64,000 nt of DNA from Capra hircus (GCF_001704415.2 NC_030827.1:45202271-45266270), one strand, 5' to 3'. Positions 35,518 to 47,917 are shown, numbered from the stretch's first letter. Translations and numbers: made by a program. The notes: generated by a model from the letters alone, not told the origin.

Positions 35518-35716
35518 GTAGTATCATGATGGTCAGTGGCTCTGGAGAAATGAATGGATTGTTGATATTTAATGGGTACAGGATTTTAACTTTGCATGAT
35601 TAAAAAATTCTAGAAATTATTTTCACACAATATGTACTTAACAATGTAGAACTCTGCACTTAAAATGGTTAAGACTGTAATTTTTATGTGAATTGTACCA
35701 CAATTAAATGTTTTTA

Positions 35717-37589
35717 ACATATAAGGAAATTGAGGAGTGGTGTCTTGTCCATTTACATAAGAGAAGCAATGATTATTTTTTGCTCAGTTTTTCCTCACCA
35801 TTTTCCTTAAATAAATGGTCTGATTTTGTTATTTTAATTTTATTAAATGTAATCTTCCTAATAATGACAAACTAGTAAATTTTCATATAGATTCTTGCAA
35901 AGTGAAAATATGTAAAGGGTGATTTTTAAGTTTTCAGTTTGTTTAAAAAAAATGTGAACTCATTAGTTCATTAGAATGTTATTCAATAGAATGAGATGAG
36001 GACTTAAAACTGAAACTTAGACCTGAGAAGGTGTGATTGAGTTACAACAGAGAAGTATATATCTGGTGGGCATTTTTATTCTTATAGATTACAAAATCCT
36101 TTCAACACAAAGGTGTGCAATATTTAAGTCTTTATAACAGTACTCATTTTCCATAGTTATGAGTTTCATCTCATACATTTTTAAAATCTGTATATCTTAT
36201 CTATCTTTCTGCTATTGTGGATGGGATACAGATATTTTTATACCCATGACAGAGAAAAGTGATTCATTTTATCTTCTAATATTCACTCAATAAAAATTAA
36301 ATTAACAAGAAAATGGTGTTTATTTTCAAGGCACATATTTCCATATTTATAAAGAAGTTGCCATAGTTTTTCGCTAAGTTTAGAGGGTGGCTCACTGCCT
36401 AGTTAATAATTTGGTTATGGTAGTTTATCATTTACTGCTGGTTGATAGTAAGGTAGCTAACTTTTCAAGTCATTCAAAAAGTTAAAATTTGAGTTAAAGT
36501 TAAATATTCTTGGCAGATAATATGAAGGTAATGACAGACATTTCACTCTGACAATGACATTCTTTCAGAATCTAAATCACTTTGACTCTTTCTTCAGCAT
36601 TTCTAATTGTAAAACTCCATAAAAGTTTTTCATCTGGCCAGGAACTCTATCAGCAAATGCATTGCCATCTTCAACTGTCAAGTAATTTATGATCTAATAT
36701 TAGAGCAAGAGATATTTAAAAATAAATGGATATCTTTTCCTACCAAATGCATTAGACATCTTCTCATCTGACAAACTTAAAATTCATATTTATCAACATG
36801 AAGGAAAAATGGCAAGTTATCAAAGTTTAAATTCACTCTATTCTATGAACCTATAGAATAATGAGCTGTCATCCTTGTCAAAAACAATCATTGTCTTAAT
36901 TTCTATTGGGTTTAAACTTGGGGAATGGTCCTTTTCTTTGCTTCTATTTTCCATTCTAACTCACTATAAGTTTCAACAACACATAGTGTAGAAAAAACAC
37001 CACGAGACTATTTTTTATAGTTTATGTTAAATACAATCTTCCCACAACAATCCCAGTCTTATTTTCTATACTTTAATAATATCCATGTTGGTATCATGCT
37101 TCCTTTTAGATACATTATATATTGTATTCATATCTAATGAATAAAAAGGTAGGAAACACTCACTATTAAACCTATTAAATCTATATTATATTATTTCTAT
37201 TTTTAAACTAACAGTGGAACAGCATATTATTAACTAGGTAGACAATGTTAGAATGTATCATTAATGATCTTGACAAGTGAAACATGACAGACATTTAAAA
37301 TCATAGAATTGCTTTATACTAAAATGTTATTTCATAAAAAAATAAACTTTACTCATATTATTTCAAAAACATGAGAGAAGAGTTATAAAATAGCATCTGC
37401 CCAAACAAACACAATGTTCTGTCTCATTTCTCAGTAGGTTAATGGGTATCGAAATAAAAGATATACCAGAGACTATTACACTGTAGAATGATGAAATGAT
37501 TTTGTTTACAAATGATTTTTATTTTATGTCACTTTTAGTGCCTGATGCAGTATTTTAGAAATACAAACTTGTATAAAGAACGATTTATG
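35717..37589. other. AT-rich unique DNA
   Basis: No repeat family, RNA gene or coding structure recognised over 1.9 kb. Confidence 0.5.
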
Positions 37590-39842
37590 TCATACCTGAA
37601 TGGTCTAGTAGTTATCCCTTCTTTCTTCAATTTAAGTCTGAATTTTGCAATAAACTTTAATGATCTGAGTCACAGTCAGCTCCTGGTCTTGTTTTTGAAG
37701 ACTATATAGAATGCGAAGTCAAGTGGGCCGTAGGAAGGATCACTATGAACAAAGCTAGTGGAAGTGATGGAATTCCAGTTGAGCTATTTCAAATTCTAAA
37801 AGATAATGCTGTGAAAGGGCGACACTCAATACGCCAGCAAATTTGGAAAACTCAACAGTGGCCACAGGATGGAAAAGGTCAGTTTTCATTCCAAGCCGAA
37901 AAAAAGGCAATGCCAAAGAATGTTCACACTATATGCAAAATTGCACCCATCTCACAGGCTAGCAAAGTAATGCTCAAAATTCTCCAAGCCAGGCTTTTAC
38001 AGTACCTGAACCGTGAACTTCCAGATGTTCAAGCTGGATTTAGAAAAGGCAGAGGAACCAGAGATCAAGTTGCCAACATCTGCTGGATCATCAAACAGAA
38101 AGAGAATTCCGGAAAAAAGACCTACTTTTGCTTTATTGACTAGGCCAAAGCCTTTGACTGTGTGGATCACAACAAACTGTGGAAAATTCTTAAAGAGATG
38201 GGAATACCAGATCACCTGACCTTCCTCCAGAGAAATCTGTATGCAGGTCAAGAGTAACAATTAGAATTGGACAAGGAACAACAGACTCGTTCCAAATCAG
38301 GAAAGGAGTACGTCAAGGCTGTATATTGTCACCCTGCTTATTTAACTTATATGCAGAGTATATCATGTGAAATGATGAGCTGGATGAAGCACAAGCTGGA
38401 ATCAAGATTGCCAAAAGAAATATCAATAACCTCAGATATGTAGATAACACCACCCTTATGCCAGAAAGTGAAGAACTAAAGAGCCTCTGGTGAAAGTGAA
38501 AGAGGAGGGTGAAAAGCCGGCTTAAACCTCAACATCCTGAAAACTAAGATCGTGGTATCCAGTCCCATCACTTCATGGCAAATAGGTGGGGAAACACTGG
38601 AAACATGGCAGACTTTATCTTTCAGTTCAGTTCAGTTCAATAGCTCAGTCGTATTGGACTCTCTGCGACCCATGTATCACAGAACACAAGGCCTCCCTGT
38701 CCATCACCAACTCACGGAGTTCACTCAGACTCACGTCCATCAAGTCCGTGATGCCATCCAGCCATCTCATCCTCGGTCATCCCCTTCTCCTCCTGCCCCC
38801 AGTCCCTCCCAGCATCAGAGTCTTTTCCAATGAGTCAACTCTTCTCATGAGGTGGCCAAAGTACTGGAGCTTCAGTTTAGCATCATTCCTTCCATAGAAA
38901 TCCCAGGGCTGATCTTCAGAATGGAACAGTTGGATCTCCTTACGGTCCAAGGCACTCTCAAGAGTCTTCTTCAACACCACAGTACAAAAGCATCAATTCT
39001 CCAGCGCTCAGCCTTCTTCACAGTCCAACTCTCACATCCATACATGACCACTGGTAAAACCACAGCCTTGAGTAGACGGACCTTAGTCGGCAAAGTAATG
39101 TCCCTGCTTTTGAATATACTATCTAGGTTGGTCATAACTTTTCTTCCAAGAAGTAAGCGTCTTTTAATTTCATGGCTGCAGTTACCATCTGCAGTGATTT
39201 TGGAGCCCAAAAAAATAAAGTCTGACACTGTTTCTACTGTTCCCCCATCTATTTCCCATAAAAAGTCACTGCAGATGGTGATTGCAGCCATGAAATTAAA
39301 AGATGCTTGCTCCTTGGAAGAAAAGTTATGACCAACCTAGATAGCATATTCAAAAGCAGAGACATTGCATTACCAACAAAGGTCCATCTAGTCAAAGCTA
39401 TGGTTTTTCCAGTAGTCATGTATGGATGTGAGAGTTGGACTGTAAAGAAAGCTGAGTGCCAAAGAATTGATGCTTTTGAATTGTGGTGTTGAAGACTTTT
39501 GAGAGTCCCTTGGACTGCAAGGAGATCCAAGAAGTCCATCCTAAAAGAAATCAATCCTGCATATTCGTTGGAAGGACTGATGTTGAAGCTGAAACTCCAA
39601 CACTTTGGCAACCAGATGTGAAGAACCAACTCATTGGAAAAGGCCCTGATGCTGGGAAACATTGAGCGCATGAGGAGAAGGGGACAACAGAGGACTAGAC
39701 AGTTGTATGTCATCACTGATGCATTGGACATGAGTTTAAGTAGGCTCCAGTAGTTGGTTATGGACAGAGAAGCCTGGTATGCTGCACTCCATGTGGTCAC
39801 AAAGAGTCAAACATGATTGAGCGACTGAACTGAACTGAACTG
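37590..39842 (+). mobile_element. BovB LINE with inverted 5' piece and a nested BovB
   Basis: 37590-37709 is an inverted piece from upstream of the RT. 37710-38620 and 39260-39842 are the plus-strand RT-to-3' part. The RT palm box is changed to YVDN (about 38436-38450), destroying both conserved residues of the YADD pattern except one aspartate, and stops interrupt the frame (for example KQKENSGKKTYFCFID then TAG at 38141). The gap 38621-39259 is filled by another BovB in opposite orientation. Confidence 0.93.
38621..39259 (-). mobile_element. BovB inserted within BovB
   Basis: Begins with the tandem 'cagttcagttcagttcaa' tail and ends at 'ctatttcccat'. It is closer to the young BovB consensus than its host. 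No clear TSD was found; about 10 host bases are missing at the joint. Confidence 0.92.
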
Positions 39843-39940
39843 ATAATCAAAGATATAACACACTTCAATGTGCCTATCATTGAAATTTAAATGATAAGAT
39901 AACAAAAAATAGTTATTTTTTTTCTATGTAATGCATCCTG

Positions 39941-39990
39941 TAAAGAAAGTCGCTCAGTCATGTTTGACTCTTTGCAACCCTATTGACTAT
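39941..39990 (-). mobile_element. BovA fragment
   Basis: About 50 bases of an inverted BovA tail ('gtcgctcagtcatgtttgac') directly joined to the tail of the next BovB. Confidence 0.75.
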
Positions 39991-40709
39991 CAGTTCAGTT
40001 CAGCCGCTCAGTCGTATCCTACTCTTTGCAACCCCATGAATCACAGCACGCCAGGCCTCCCTATCCATCACCAACTCCCGGAGTTCACTCAGATTCATGT
40101 CCATCGATTTGGTGATGCCATCCAGCCATCTCATCCTCTGTTGTCCCCTTCTCCTCCTGCCCTCAATCCCTCCTAGCATCAGAGTCTTTTCCAATGAGTC
40201 AACTCTTCGCATGAGGTGGCCAGAGTACTGGGGTTTCAGCTTTAGTATCATTCCTTCCAAAGAAATCCCAAGGCTGATCTCCTTCAGAATGGACTGGTTG
40301 GATCTCCTTGCAGTCCAAGGTACTCTCAAGAGTCTTCTCCAACACCACAGTTCAAAAGCATCAATTCTTCAACACTTAGCTTTCTTCAGAATCCAACTCT
40401 GACATCCATACACAACTACTGGAAAAACCATAGCCTTGACTAGACAGAAGTTTGTTGGCAAGTTTGTCTCTGCTTTTGAATATGCTATCTAGGTTGGTCA
40501 TAACTTTCCTTCCAAGAAGTAAGCATCTTTTAATTTCATGGCTGGAGTCACCATCTGCAGTAATTTTGGAGCCCCCCCCCAAAAAAAAAGGCAAAAAAAA
40601 AACATCTGACATTGTTTCCATTGTTTCCCCATCTATTTCCCATGAAGTAATGGGACCAGATGCCATGATCTTAGTTTTCTAAATGCTGAGCTTTAAGCCA
40701 ACTTTTTCT
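39991..40709 (-). mobile_element. BovB LINE, 3' 720 bp
   Basis: Inverted, 5'-truncated copy. It contains a C9A9-type homopolymer expansion (40574-40610) at the site where the consensus has a short A-run. Confidence 0.93.
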
Positions 40710-40737
40710 ATACAGCTCATCAAATTCTCCAAGCTAA

Positions 40738-40958
40738 ATTACTGGAGTGGGTAGCCTTTCCCTTTTCCAGAGGGTGTTCCCAACCTCGGGATCAAATCTT
40801 GGTCTCTGACATTGCAGATGGATTCTTTACCAGATGAGCCCAGGGAAGCCCAGGAAGACTGGAGTGGGTAGCCTATCCCTTGTCCAGTGGATCTTCCTGA
40901 CCCAGGATTCGAACTGGGGTCTGCTGCATCTTTACCAACTGAGCTATCTGGGAAGCCA
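40738..40958 (-). mobile_element. Bov-tA head, tandem pair
   Basis: Two consecutive inverted tRNA-derived heads with short BovA starts; each ends 'gggaagcc' (40851, 40956). The BovA body is absent. Confidence 0.85.
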
Positions 40959-41491
40959 ATGTTCCCTGATCTCCCTGATTTCTCTCCCCATCCTGTTCCA
41001 CCCAAAGTAAACAAGTGTTCTCTAGAATGTGTATTTGTTATTCATCTAAATTTCTATAGATTCTTGCTTAGTATGTTTGTAAATAGCATGTAAATGCTAT
41101 GTTATTTACAATGGAGTGCCCTTCTTTTTCTATCATATGCAGCATTCTGATTTCTACCCAGGAATATAGTTTATTTCATGTCATAATTGTCTATTCCATG
41201 TCATAACTATTAAAATCATTATGTTGATTAATATTTAGATTGTAAATATTTTTTTAATGCAAATATTACTATTGAGAACATTTCTGTGACTCTCTCCTTG
41301 GAGACAATATGAGTTCTTTTAAATTATAGTCTTAAGAGTGCAATAGCTATTTTCTAGAGTAAAAATATTTTTAAACATGCCAGATATGGCCAGTCATCCT
41401 CCAAAAGCTGAAACAATTAGCAACTGAAGCTTTAGGGTGTAGATCTTTTCCTTTTTCTGTGTATTTGACAACATTTAGTATTGTCATACTT
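40959..41491. other. AT-rich DNA, unassigned
   Basis: No clear family; some phrases hint at an old LINE but not enough to call. Confidence 0.35.
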
Positions 41492-41582
41492 CAGTCATTC
41501 TCAGTGAAGGATAATCCTTGCCTTTGAGATATTTGACAATGTTTGGAGTTGTTTTTTCTTTTTGTTTTCTAATGTGGTCCCT

Positions 41583-42087
41583 TCAGTTCAGTTCAGTTCA
41601 GTCACTCAGTCGTGTCCGACTCTTTGCGACCTCATGAATCGCAGCATGCCAGGCCTCCCTTTCCATCACCAACTCATGGAGTTCACTCAGACTCACGTCC
41701 ATCAAGTCCGTGATGCCATCCAGCCATCTCATCCTCTGTCGTCCCCTTTTCCTCCTGCCCCCAATCCTTCCCAGCATCAGAATTTTTTCCAATGAGTCAA
41801 CTCTTCGCATGAGGTGGCCAAAGTACTGGAGCTTCAGCTTCAGCATCATTCCTTCCAAAGAAATCCTAGGGCTGATCTCCTTCAGAATGGACTGATTGGA
41901 TCTCCTTGCAGTCCAAGGGACTCTCAAGAGTCTTCTCCAACACCACAGTTCAAAAGCATCAATTCTTCGGTGCTCAGCCTTCTTCACAGTCCAACTCTCA
42001 CATCCATACATGACCACTGGAAAAACCATAGCCTTGTCTAGACGGACCTTAGTCAGCAAAGTAATGCCCCTGCTTTTGAAGGGACTG
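41583..42087 (-). mobile_element. BovB LINE, 3' 500 bp
   Basis: Inverted copy with four tail units. A 7-bp flank ggtccct at 41576-41582 and 42088-42094 is a probable TSD. Confidence 0.93.
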
Positions 42088-42094
42088 GGTCCCT

Positions 42095-42835
42095 AGAAGT
42101 ACTTTTTTAACTGCACAAAATATACAAAACATAAAATTGACCATTTTAACCACGTTTAGGTGAGAAATGTTATGATATTAAGAATATTCATGTTATTGTA
42201 CAACCATCACAACCATCCATTTCCAAAATGTTTCATCTTCATAAACTGAAACTCTACACCCATTGGATACTAACTCCCCATTTTTACCTCTTCCCAGCCC
42301 CTAGCAACCACCATGCTACTTTCTATCTCTATTAATTTGATGTTTCCAAGTACTTAAGTGGAATCGAATTGCAACTGTCCTTTATTCCCAGCTTATTTCA
42401 CTTAGCATTATATACCCAGATTTTATTCATGTTGCAACATTTATCTGAATCTTCTTCCTTTTAAAGGTTGAATAGTATTATACTGTGTGAATATACAACA
42501 TTTGTTTAGCTATTCATCAATGGACACCTGGGTGTCCATTTTAGCTATTGTGAATAACGCTTAAAGAAAAAGAGGTGAACACATATCTGTTCAAGTCCCT
42601 ACTTTCAATTATTTGGGATATACACACAGAAGTGAATTTGCTAGATCACTTGGTAATTCTAAGTTTAATTTTTAGAAAACTACATATTATTTCAAAGTGG
42701 TTGCACCTTTTTATATCCCAGCAACTATGCACAAGTATTCCAGTTTCACCATATCCTCATTAATACTATGTTCTTGGTGCCCTTTTTTTTTTTAATAGCA
42801 GTCTTCATTATCTGCAGATTTTTGATGATCATGGA
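42095..42835 (-). mobile_element. Old L1 (L1M-type) 3' end
   Basis: Inverted 3'UTR and ORF2 end ('gtacaaccatcacaaccatc', 'ttcacttagcattatatacc', 'ttcatcaatggacacctggg'). Confidence 0.85.
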
Positions 42836-42958
42836 TGTTACTGATATCTCTGGATACAATCTGAAGATGCTGTTAAATATACTACTGTACACAGGACAAG
42901 TCTCACAACAAAGAATACCTAGCCCAAAAGGTCAATAATGCCAACGTGAGAAATCCTG

Positions 42959-43539
42959 CTTATACCTAATTTTTTTTACATTAATGATAATAAAATGACA
43001 TCTCACTAAATATATTAACATATATATGCATATATAATCTAACATTTGATATGAAATAATTATCAATTACACATCAGCTCTCACTAGAAAATTTGAGTTG
43101 CATTGATCGACTGAATTTATCAAGTCAGTCTCCATAATCTGAGTTTTTAACCACATATTTATAAATATCTTCATTGATTTAGGTCTCCTTTTACATGTAA
43201 TGTTAATTCATAACTTTACATTTTTCAGCCATGCCACAATTTTAGGAAACTTAAACTGTCCTTGTCTTTTTCCTATCTTCTATAATATTGTTTGGATATT
43301 TAATTTGCACTGTTTAAAAATTATAAGTAGTTACTACTAAGACAAAAGTTTACTGACATTTTGTCAATGTATCTTTTTATCTTTGCTCCTTGTATCCATT
43401 GCTATATTCATATATTATTTTGCTTTATATTAAATTTATCTGTAAGTTTTTCACAGGGATTAAAAAAGGAAACATCTTGCAAGACACTACAGAGAATAGA
43501 TAGATTTTATATAATTGAATGACAGTTCTGCTGACAGCA
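42959..43539. other. AT-rich unique DNA
   Basis: Nothing recognised. Confidence 0.45.
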
Positions 43540-43770
43540 ACTTTTCATACACGTTAATAGGAACCAAAATATAATAGATTGATCTATTTAAAGTCTTAAA
43601 GAAAATAGTTGTCAAGCTAGAATTCCATACCAAAGTAGACAATTATAATGAAGACAGAATAAATCTCAAACATGATGATAGCATATTTGTAACAATTCTT
43701 CCCTCTACCTATTCAACATCAGAGAAAATAAAACTAGAATGAAAGATTGTGCAAAAAGCACTAGTAAAAA
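43540..43770 (+). mobile_element. HAL1/L1M relic
   Basis: Follows the old-L1 phrase order 'gacagcaacttttcatac', 'aaagtcttaaagaaaatag', 'gtcaagctagaattccatac', 'gaagacagaataaa'. Heavily diverged. Confidence 0.6.
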
Positions 43771-44020
43771 AGAATCTGATAGTAGTTGTTTCTTTTTTCA
43801 TTTAAGTTACCGTTAGTGACTCAATGTGTTTTTCTATATAAACACAAATACCTTTCCTTAATTGTAGAAAAATCTTAGCCATTACATTTGTGTTCTCTTT
43901 TTCTGGTACCTAATTCACAATTTAAATCCTCCAAACTATCTTTTAATTTTTTTTTCTTGTAGTTTAATGGTGCGTACTTCTGAACACCTGTCCTTTGCTT
44001 TTTGTTGTTGTTTGGTTGTT

Positions 44021-44214
44021 AAGGCATGTCTGACTCTTTTGTGACCTCATGAAGTGTAACCCACCAGGCTTCTCCAACCTTGGAATTTCCTAGGCAAGAA
44101 TACTGGCTTGAGTGGCCAATTCCTTTTCCAGGGGATATTCCCAACCCAGTGGTGGAACCTAAGTTCCCTGCATTAGCAGGTGGATTCTTTACCACTGAGC
44201 CACCAGGGAAGCCC
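44021..44214 (-). mobile_element. Bov-tA SINE
   Basis: Inverted copy from 'aaggcatgtctgactc' to the conserved head 'gagccaccagggaagccc'. Confidence 0.93.
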
Positions 44215-44386
44215 ATCTTATCTTTTACCCATTAGCAATTGTGTTTATTTTAAAAATTTTACCATTTTATGTTTATTTTATTTGTTATTATTTTCAGATC
44301 CATTATCTCTTACCTTTTATTTTCTTTGAACTTTGTTTTCTCTATTTAATATTTTTTCCCTTTTGACATGGATATGTGCCCTTTTA

Positions 44387-44500
44387 AAAAATAATAATTT
44401 ATTTCTTTAGAGTTGCGTTAGATTTACAGCAACATTGAGAGGAAAGTACAGAGATTTCTCTTATAGCACCTACACCCACTATCTTTAATTCTATAATGCA
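44387..44500. mobile_element. Old LINE fragment, probably L1M 3'UTR
   Basis: The phrase 'acagcaacattgagaggaaa' followed by 'gtacagagatttctcttata' is characteristic of an old mammalian LINE. Orientation was not resolved. Confidence 0.45.
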
Positions 44501-45029
44501 TTTTATAATTGTTTTTTTGTGAACTTATTTTCTGCAAAAGTTATCTTTTTCAGTTGGATCTGGGTTGAGGGGGTTCATTGCTTTTAAAACCAGATGTTTT
44601 TATTAGGCTTTTCTTAATTATTTATTGCTGTTCTTTTCGCAAACTTTATAGTGTACAGTGAAAGGCAGTCTCTAGATCCACACGCTATAGAATGGTTTCC
44701 TATCTTTCTCATGGTACTTTTGGACACACATCTCAGGTTTGACTACTATATTCTACCACAAATCTGGGCTGGTGATCAGAATTTTTCAGATCTCCATTCT
44801 TGAACGCTTGAAAAACATAGTATATAATACCCTTGCACCTGTTCTCAAGTTTCAGACACAATTTGCCCGTTCAGGGCTCCTTGTAGTTTCCATGGCTTCC
44901 AGTTCTAGTCACTGCATGGTTAAACTTTCCTTCTTTCTGAGAGAAGCATGGAAACTCTTTCTTGTCTTTGATACTGGCTGCAAATATAATTGCATTATTA
45001 AATGTTCTATCTAGGAGATATACAATCTG
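44501..45029. other. Unassigned DNA
   Basis: Less AT-rich than average. The frame at 44739-45014 (91 codons, plus) has no recognisable domain. Confidence 0.35.
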
Positions 45030-45172
45030 AAACCCAGAAGAGTACCCTCATTTGCCTGTTTTGGCACCCTGATCTGCCTGGTCTCAGACTCCTAATCTCC
45101 AGAGATGTGAGAAATAAATTTCTATCGTTGAGAAGCCACACAGTTTATGGTATTTTATGAAAGTAGTTCAAA
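45030..45172 (+). mobile_element. MLT1 LTR 3' end
   Basis: The end of an MLT1 LTR: 'cctaatctccagagatgtga', 'gaaataaatttctatcg', 'agccacacagtttatggta'. Its AATAAA is at 45113-45118. Confidence 0.8.
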
Positions 45173-46856
45173 CTAAAAATATTATTTTGTGAAAAGTGAG
45201 AATTATATATATTTGAGGAATAAATATAAAGTGAAAATTTTTACATTTGAAAAATGGTATGAATTATCGTGCATGGAATGCTTTTAAAGTTACCGCATGA
45301 GATGCTGTCGGCAACAAATACAATAATCTATGTGATATTAGCAATTTACTAAAAAATAAAACTTTTGTTTTTCAACAGAAACAAACTATATAAATCTGTG
45401 TATGGTTAAGAAATGGAGTCCTTGATTCTCGAAAGGAAAAATTACATCATCTTCTATCATGTTCCCATAAAGCTTCTGTTAATTTTTATACATAAGGCAA
45501 AAATTATTGTTATAAAGCTTTGGCGAACCACACTATAGAATTTTTAAGACTTCCTTGGTCCTAGCAGGTAACAATAAGGTTTCAAGACAAATTTTATTGC
45601 CATGACCAGGTCAGTAACTTGGCCATAGAAGTCCAAAACTAGTAATGCAAAAGTAGTTCTAAGCGAAAGCCTAAACAAAGATTAGAGAATTGGTTGTTAT
45701 ATGTTTCAAAGTTAGAAAAAGAAAATAAATGAAAAACAATGAAAAATATTTTAAAATAGAATTGAAAATTGGAGTTTATTATATTGCAGCTTGAGTTGGA
45801 TAAATTTTTTTGTTTGTTTGTTTTAGCTAAGAAACAGAGTCTCTTTCTTTGTCAATTGTTTAGCTAATATTTACTGGTCTGTTTGTAACACACATGCTTG
45901 AGTGTGGGTGTGTGCTAGCTATTTAGTGTTTGTATTAATGGCGATGCTATCTGGTATGTATAGTACCTATGATGTGAAGATATATTAGGACAAATTCATA
46001 CTCAACTTATTCACCAATGTGTCCTCAGAGCCTAGATGTATTACCTTTAAAATAATATATATTAAAATTTAAATGGTAAGTAAATATATATGGGTACAGG
46101 GTTGAAACCTGCCATTTATCTAAAAAGAATCATAATTAATATATTTCCAAAGAGCAATATTTTATTTTTTCACTTATTGTCAACAAGGCTGCTAGAGGAA
46201 GCTCCCTGTGTGCTGGGTAGTGTCAGCAAGGGTGAACAAAAGCACGGTTGGATGCGGGATTCAGACGAATGTTCACAAACATGTGTGCCTGGCAACTGAT
46301 GTCTTCTCTCAGCTGGGGAGTCAACTAGAGTCCTATACTGAAAAACCTACACATAACCCCTAGAAGCACCTGCCCTGTATTGTCTTTTGAAGATGCTTAA
46401 AAATTCCAAATAAAGTGTATGTCACATATACATAACAGAATATGAACTGTGAACTCAGACCCAAGAATTACTCTATGATGTCTTTATGTCCAGGTTACAT
46501 AACAATGTATTTCCTATACCATGAATATGTGTTATCTTTTTTAATTTTACCATTAAAGGCACTATACAAAACTTTCTTTAATAGGACATGCATTATGACA
46601 TTTATTAAAATGCATTTAATAACATTATGGCAAGTCAGCTTTGTAAAAGTAGTTAGGTTATTTATAGTTACCTCCTTCATCTTTTAAATCAGACTTGGAA
46701 TAATAATGTGACTTTTGATTAGAAGTTGTAATGATTATATATTAATATATTGCATTAACTTAAGCAAAACTTCCTTACATTAAAAATAAAAATTGTGATA
46801 TTTGACAAGTTTTCCCATTAAATATCTATGTATCTGTGAAAAATGAGACTAATCTT
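45173..46856. other. AT-rich DNA with a GC-richer patch
   Basis: Nothing assigned. 46185-46390 is GC-richer than its surroundings and is followed by AATAAA at 46410-46415. It could be a diverged retrocopy or old repeat but cannot be placed. Confidence 0.4.
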
Positions 46857-47450
46857 TCAGTTCAGTTCAGTCGCTCAGTCGTGTCTGACTCTTTGTGACC
46901 CCATGGACTGCAGCACGTCAGGCTTCCCTGTCCATCACCAGTTCCCGGACCTTGCTCAAATTCATGTCCACTGAGTCGGTGATGCCATCCAACCATCTTA
47001 TCCTCGGTTGCCCCCCTTCTCCTTGTGCCTTCAATCTTGCCCAGCATCAGGGTCTTTTCCAATAAGTCAGTTATTCCAGTAAGTCAGTTCTTTGCATCAG
47101 GTGGCCAAAATATTGCAACTTCAGTTTCAGCATCAGTCCTTCCAATGAATAGTCAGGACTGATTTCCTTTAGGATTGACTGGTTTGATCTCCTTGGAGGA
47201 ACACAAGAGTCTTCTCCAACACCACAGTTCAAAAGCATCCATTCTTTGGTGCTCAGCTTTCTTTATGGTCCAATTCTCACATCCATACATAATGACTGGA
47301 AAAACCATAACTTTGACTTGATGGACTTTGTCAGCAAAGTAATGTCTCTGCTTTTTAATATGCTATCTAGGTTGGTCATAGCTTTTCTTCCAACCAGCAA
47401 GTGTCTTTTAATTTCAATGCTGAAGCCGCCATCTGCAGTGATTTTGGAGC
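46857..47450 (-). mobile_element. BovB LINE, 3' 590 bp
   Basis: Inverted copy. A local duplication around 'aataagtcagttattccagt' (47061-47090) repeats the 'aagtcagtt' segment. Confidence 0.93.
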
Positions 47451-47539
47451 CTTGTGGTCTTGGTTTATTTTTTCTTTTCTTATTGGTTTTAGTAACTGTT
47501 AAACTCATGATAAGGGCAGGTAAGATGTAATAGGAGCCT

Positions 47540-47605
47540 AGGGGGTTACTGCCTATAGGGTTACACAGAGCCAGATATGACTGAAGTGACAAAGAGCATG
47601 CACAT
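47540..47605 (+). mobile_element. Bov-tA tail fragment
   Basis: Final part of a BovA body ('ggttacacagagccagatat' to 'gacaaagagcatgcac'). Confidence 0.6.
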
Positions 47606-47629
47606 AGTTATTTGAAGATGAAAGATGAT

Positions 47630-47908
47630 CTGCTGCTGCTGCTGCTGCTAAGCTGCTTTAGTCATGTCCAGCTCTGCGACCCCATAGATGGCAGCTCATT
47701 AGGCCACACCATCCTTGGGATTCTCCAGACAAGAACACTGGAGTGGGTTGCCATTTCCTTCTCCAATGCATGAAAATGAAAAGTGAAAGTGAAGTCTTTC
47801 AGTCATGTCCTACTCTTAGCCATCCCATGGACTGCAGCCTACCAGGCTTCTCCATCCATGGGATTTCCCAGGCAAGAGTATTGGGGGGGGGTGCCATTGC
47901 CTTCTCCA
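47630..47908 (-). mobile_element. BOV-A2 SINE dimer with 9-bp TSD
   Basis: Two inverted BovA units with a (CTG)6 run at the left. Flanked by aaagatgat at 47621-47629 and 47909-47917. Confidence 0.95.
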
Positions 47909-47917
47909 AAAGATGAT

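Larger units (their letters stand above)
33035..35716 (+). mobile_element. Old L1 (L1M-type) 3' end, host of later insertions
   Basis: Segments 33035-33349, 33560-33605 and 35518-35716 are collinear with the end of ORF2 and the 3'UTR of L1M elements ('tattcatcaacagatgaatg', 'gacatgttacaaattgaat', 'aaatggttaagactgtaatt', 'gtaccacaattaaa'). A Bov-tA and an LTR interrupt it. Confidence 0.8.
41492..42958 (+). mobile_element. MER5A (hAT-Charlie MITE), split
   Basis: The 5' half 41492-41570 ('cagtcattctcagtgaagga', 'atttgacaatgtttggag') and the 3' half 42836-42958 ('gtacacaggacaagtctcac', 'aacaaagaatacctagccca') are collinear with MER5A. An old L1 and a BovB lie between them. Confidence 0.75.

Noticed and set aside
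38621..42087. Regularly spaced repeats as a CRISPR-like or satellite array
   Set aside because: They are separate BovB copies in different orientations and of different lengths. Spacing is irregular and the genome is a mammal's.
45546..45580. Possible CHR SINE head ('gacttccttggtcctagcag')
   Set aside because: The match covers only about 20 bases, with no B-box or tail, so it may be chance.
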